DNA of 64,000 nt from positions 52,993 to 116,992 of the forward strand of contig JAFUFL010000026.1 of the NCBI GenBank assembly GCA_017469935.1. Reading direction: 5' to 3'. The translations under genes were made by a program, and so were the position numbers. The stretch is from Lachnospiraceae bacterium. GTDB taxonomy: Bacteria > Bacillota > Clostridia > Lachnospirales > Lachnospiraceae. This document shows, in pieces, positions 61,773-64,000 of the stretch (positions are counted from its first letter, which is position 1; every line of letters starts with the position of its first letter). The notes under the pieces are model-generated. The model saw only the letters and a list, made by a program, of their open reading frames with translations, was not told the DNA's origin and did no database searches.

Positions 61773-63494
61773 TCATGCGCCGCCGTGAGAGATGTTCAGT
61801 TCTTTCATGGAATAGGGGGAGCCTTTTGTCAGGCGCAGAAGAGCCTGATATTCATTAACGCCGTTCCTGGCACAGGTTTCGATATAAGTCCTTATGACAG
61901 CAAAGTACTTCGCGTGTTCTATGTTCTGGAACTGTCCGGAGATCTTCTCTTTGCTTTTCATAAAGCGGAGCGAACGTTCGCTGAGGTTGTTCGTTGTCGG
62001 AAGAGAGAAATCATAAAGCCAGTCGGTATAGTTGGTCCGATACTTTTCGAGTCTCAGCAGCAGAGCATTTTCGTCTTTACTGAAGTGCGACAGGCAGTCC
62101 TTGAAATATTCTTTGTAGCCGGAATGCAGGAGAGAGTCATATCTGCACCAGAAGGCGCGGAGTTCTCCGTCGCTGAAGCTGTCTGCACCGGATGAGATCA
62201 GGAGCTTGCGCTTATGAATCATGCCTGTGATGAGTTCCTTCATGTCGGCTGCCCATTGGTGTTTCGAAGCGTTGTAAGTTTTCTGAAGGTCGCGCTCCAG
62301 ATGCTGAAGGCATTCGATGTTCCTGAAAGAGAAGCCGTCATGATAGTTAATGGAGTTGTGGTCATGCATAACGGTATTGGATTCTGTCAGGCGCGGGAGG
62401 ACATTGTCATCAAGGATCCCCTCCATGTTTTTCTTCAAGTGAGCGCAGTAGAGGGCGACGCGTTCATTACCATAGAACCTGAAGCAGGCACGAGAGGTAT
62501 TGACAAAGATGTTGGTATCGTCCCAGTAGAGAAGGGGGGAGGCAATACATTCCTGTCGGACTTCATCGACAAAGCCCCGGAGCTTTAAAGCGTAGCGTTT
62601 CTGGAGCTTCGACAGGTAGCCATCGCTGATGGAAAGGGAGCCGGGAGCTATGCCGCTCAGGATCTTCCGGGTCCGGTTTATACTGACGAAACCAAGGTCG
62701 AGGAGTGACATGGCCAGGGTCTGGATAACGGGGCCATACTGGTTTTCTGATCTGAGCGAATCGTCTTTGGAACGGACAGTGTGTCCGCAGCCGGCACAAA
62801 CATATTCCTTGAAGACATGCCTTCTTTTGACAGTGCGGATCTCGTAATCCAGTTCGTCCTTTGTGATATCGCGGACATGCTCGAGTGCGCCGCCGCAGCA
62901 CGGACAGGTGCAGTCAAGAGGATGATCCAGAGTGTCAGTGATCTCATTATCAGAAAACGGGGCCATGGAACACTTTTTGTGTCCGGGCTGTCCGCCTTTC
63001 TTTCTGCCGGAGACTGTCCGGGAATTAGGGATGATCTTTTTCTGATTGATCGGAGTCTTTGAGGTAGGGATCCCTGCTTCCGAACCGTTCCGGCCAAGCA
63101 GGGACCTGAGCCTGGCGATTTCGTCTTTAAGGGACCGGATCTCTTCCTGTGCCTCCTCACAGGCTGTCGCGGATTGGTCACTGTGTACATTTTTGTAGCA
63201 GTCATTCTGCCACTGAAGCCTTGAATTGAGCCGTTGGAGTTCCTGGTTTTCCAGCCGCAGCTGTGTATTTTCTCGCATCTGCCGCGAATACAGGGAGCGG
63301 TATCTGTCAGCATCTTCCTTAAGAGACTTGTTCTTCCAGGTAAGATCACGGATCTGTTTGAGGTGTTTTATCTTCAGAGGATCCTCGTAAGAACCGGAGG
63401 AAATCTGATCGATCGTCTTGTTGAGTTTTCTGACTTCGTTCTGGAGGGAGAGCTTCTCCTTCCGAAGAAGTCCGTAAGCCTGTTTCAGATCCAT
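61773..63494 (-). CDS. IS66 family transposase
   Basis: 573 residues. An N-terminal coiled coil (about 1-135) is followed by a Pro/Lys-rich KKGGQPGHKK segment and a zinc-finger region with CPCCGG and CAGCGH. The DDE core: LLYWDDTNIFVN supplies the first Asp, MHDHNSINYHDGFSF the second, and NLSERSLRFMKSKEKISG contains the Glu with the IS66 NxxERxxR pattern. The catalytic triad therefore appears intact. The ORF is full length with AAAGGAC upstream of the start. Confidence 0.88.
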   Translation of the reverse strand: MDLKQAYGLLRKEKLSLQNEVRKLNKTIDQISSGSYEDPLKIKHLKQIRDLTWKNKSLKEDADRYRSLYSRQMRENTQLRLENQELQRLNSRLQWQNDCYKNVHSDQSATACEEAQEEIRSLKDEIARLRSLLGRNGSEAGIPTSKTPINQKKIIPNSRTVSGRKKGGQPGHKKCSMAPFSDNEITDTLDHPLDCTCPCCGGALEHVRDITKDELDYEIRTVKRRHVFKEYVCAGCGHTVRSKDDSLRSENQYGPVIQTLAMSLLDLGFVSINRTRKILSGIAPGSLSISDGYLSKLQKRYALKLRGFVDEVRQECIASPLLYWDDTNIFVNTSRACFRFYGNERVALYCAHLKKNMEGILDDNVLPRLTESNTVMHDHNSINYHDGFSFRNIECLQHLERDLQKTYNASKHQWAADMKELITGMIHKRKLLISSGADSFSDGELRAFWCRYDSLLHSGYKEYFKDCLSHFSKDENALLLRLEKYRTNYTDWLYDFSLPTTNNLSERSLRFMKSKEKISGQFQNIEHAKYFAVIRTYIETCARNGVNEYQALLRLTKGSPYSMKELNISHGGA

Positions 63495-63514
63495 GACAGA
63501 GTCCTTTCAGCAGA

Positions 63515-63835
63515 TCAGGAGGGCAGTCGTGAAGAGAGTTCTTCGACCTGCCTGCGCAGGTCATGATTTTCAGCAAGGAGCCGCCTGACTTCAGCTTTGA
63601 GCTCCTTCATGGTTTTGGGCATCTGGTAGTCTTTGGAAGAAGTGTCATCACCGGAAGAAGGACTGCGCCGTTTGCACCTTCCGTCGGTCGGGACGATCTC
63701 GCCGGTCTGAGGGTCAACACGTCCGATGAGAGTACGCTTGGAACGGGACTGTTTTTTCTCTTTGTCCCAGAAAGCCTTATTTTCATAAGCGTAGGTGATA
63801 CCGGATCTTTTGTCTGTTTGAAATATGATTCCCAT
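63515..63835 (-). CDS. small accessory protein of the IS66-like element
   Basis: 106 residues, immediately upstream of the transposase (20-base gap) and read from the IS promoter. The N-terminal part (GIIFQTDKRSGITYAYEN, FWDKEKKQSRSKRTLIG, VDPQTGEIVP) resembles the small proteins that accompany many Clostridia transposases; the last 30 residues form a leucine-rich coiled coil (MKELKAEVRRLLAENHDLRR) that may pair with the transposase coiled coil. Exact role unknown. Confidence 0.75.
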   Translation of the reverse strand: MGIIFQTDKRSGITYAYENKAFWDKEKKQSRSKRTLIGRVDPQTGEIVPTDGRCKRRSPSSGDDTSSKDYQMPKTMKELKAEVRRLLAENHDLRRQVEELSSRLPS

Positions 63836-63848
63836 AGGAAAACCTCCT

Positions 63849-63882
63849 TATCGTTATGAGTAAAGTATAACACATAACGATA
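63849..63882. promoter_or_regulatory. 9-bp inverted repeat flanking the IS promoter -10
   Basis: TATCGTTAT at 63849-63857 and ATAACGATA at 63874-63882 are perfect complements placed on both sides of the -10 element, as an autorepressor operator would be. Confidence 0.65.
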
Positions 63883-63892
63883 TAATAGTCAA
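63864..63892 (-). promoter_or_regulatory. sigma-A promoter of the IS transposition genes
   Basis: On the reverse strand TTGACT (63887-63892), a 17-base spacer and TATACT (63864-63869), about 30 bases upstream of the first IS gene, which has AAGGAGG before its start. Confidence 0.85.
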
Positions 63893-63987
63893 CCCAAAAT
63901 GAGAAAAAATCCTTTATTTATGGGAAAAACTGGGGTTTTTCGAGATGAATTTAATCGTTAGGAAATGGCGGAAAAGATGTTTGAAAC

Positions 63988-64000
63988 TGTGAATAGTAAC
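63988..64000 (-). repeat. right terminal inverted repeat of the IS
   Basis: TGTGAATAGTAAC, the last 13 bases of the window; exact reverse complement of 61697-61709. Confidence 0.88.

Larger units (their letters stand above)
61697..64000. mobile_element. IS66-like insertion sequence, 2304 bp
   Basis: Bounded by perfect 13-bp inverted repeats: GTTACTATTCACA at 61697-61709 and TGTGAATAGTAAC at 63988-64000, the right one ending exactly at the window edge. Inside, on the reverse strand, are a small accessory protein gene and an IS66-type transposase with their own promoter. It is inserted into the 3' end of the second recombinase gene. IS66 elements make 8-bp target duplications; the eight bases before the left end are AAAAAACG, and the same bases should follow position 64000. 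The right flank cannot be seen here. Confidence 0.85.

Noticed and set aside
60410-64000. Prophage or integrative element end
   Set aside because: Only two small recombinases and an IS are present; no structural, conjugation or att-site evidence in the window.

Overview
The window is a chromosomal stretch of a GC-rich (mid to high 50s percent by eye) Firmicute, most likely a Clostridia member of the Lachnospiraceae type. This rests on gene content: RemA/DUF370, DUF1846, DUF815, a class II GalT, a type III glutamine synthetase beside an ANTAR protein, LarE, HemW, RqcH and a tandem glycine riboswitch. Genus and species cannot be fixed from the sequence alone. No rRNA, tRNA or CRISPR array was seen.

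Layout. 1-8.6 kb: the end of an AI-2E family permease; a CmpB-like membrane protein followed by a membrane protein with a Rossmann/TrkA-N-like segment and a RyR-like C-terminus; a LigB-AMMECR1 fusion with its radical SAM partner; a CaiB/BaiF CoA-transferase overlapping an EamA exporter; and a small PNPOx-fold protein. 8.6-12.5 kb: a reverse-strand purine permease and an AGCS amino-acid:Na+ symporter. The symporter lies behind a tandem glycine riboswitch whose terminator is followed by degenerate tandem copies. 12.5-23 kb: a zinc-ribbon membrane protein, an alpha/beta hydrolase, enolase with a strong promoter, ROK glucokinase, DUF1846, DUF815 and a secreted DUF3298-type protein. 22.9-26.4 kb: serine acetyltransferase, galT, larE. 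26.4-33.6 kb: rqcH, then the divergent housekeeping run yicC-remA-gmk-rpoZ-rimO-pgsA and thiN. 33.5-37.4 kb: a CDF metal exporter and glnN on the reverse strand, with a divergent ANTAR protein. 37.6-42.2 kb: an L,D-transpeptidase, proB, an Lrp-type regulator and gpmI.

42.4-50.3 kb holds the least explained locus: two CUT1-type sugar ABC permeases, an HlyD/MacA-like membrane adaptor, a two-TM protein resembling a MacB core domain with a Ser-Asp-rich insert, and a 916-residue lipoprotein whose C-terminal half is a solute-binding protein. Three of its four junctions are overlapping or very close, and no ATPase is encoded. 50.3-60.2 kb: lepA, hemW, comM, dprA, hisS, aspS. 60.4-64 kb: two tandem paralogous serine recombinases, the second ending inside an IS66-like element (61697-64000) bounded by 13-bp perfect inverted repeats, the right one lying exactly at the window edge.

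Signals beyond genes: a 126-bp two-hairpin repeat present twice, 45 kb apart (8731 and 53601); an over-represented 8-mer, CTATTTTG/CAAAATAG, with 17 exact copies counted by eye against about one expected; and several small in-frame or intergenic tandem repeats at gene ends (eno, larE, comM, hemW, after dprA, AGCS leader).
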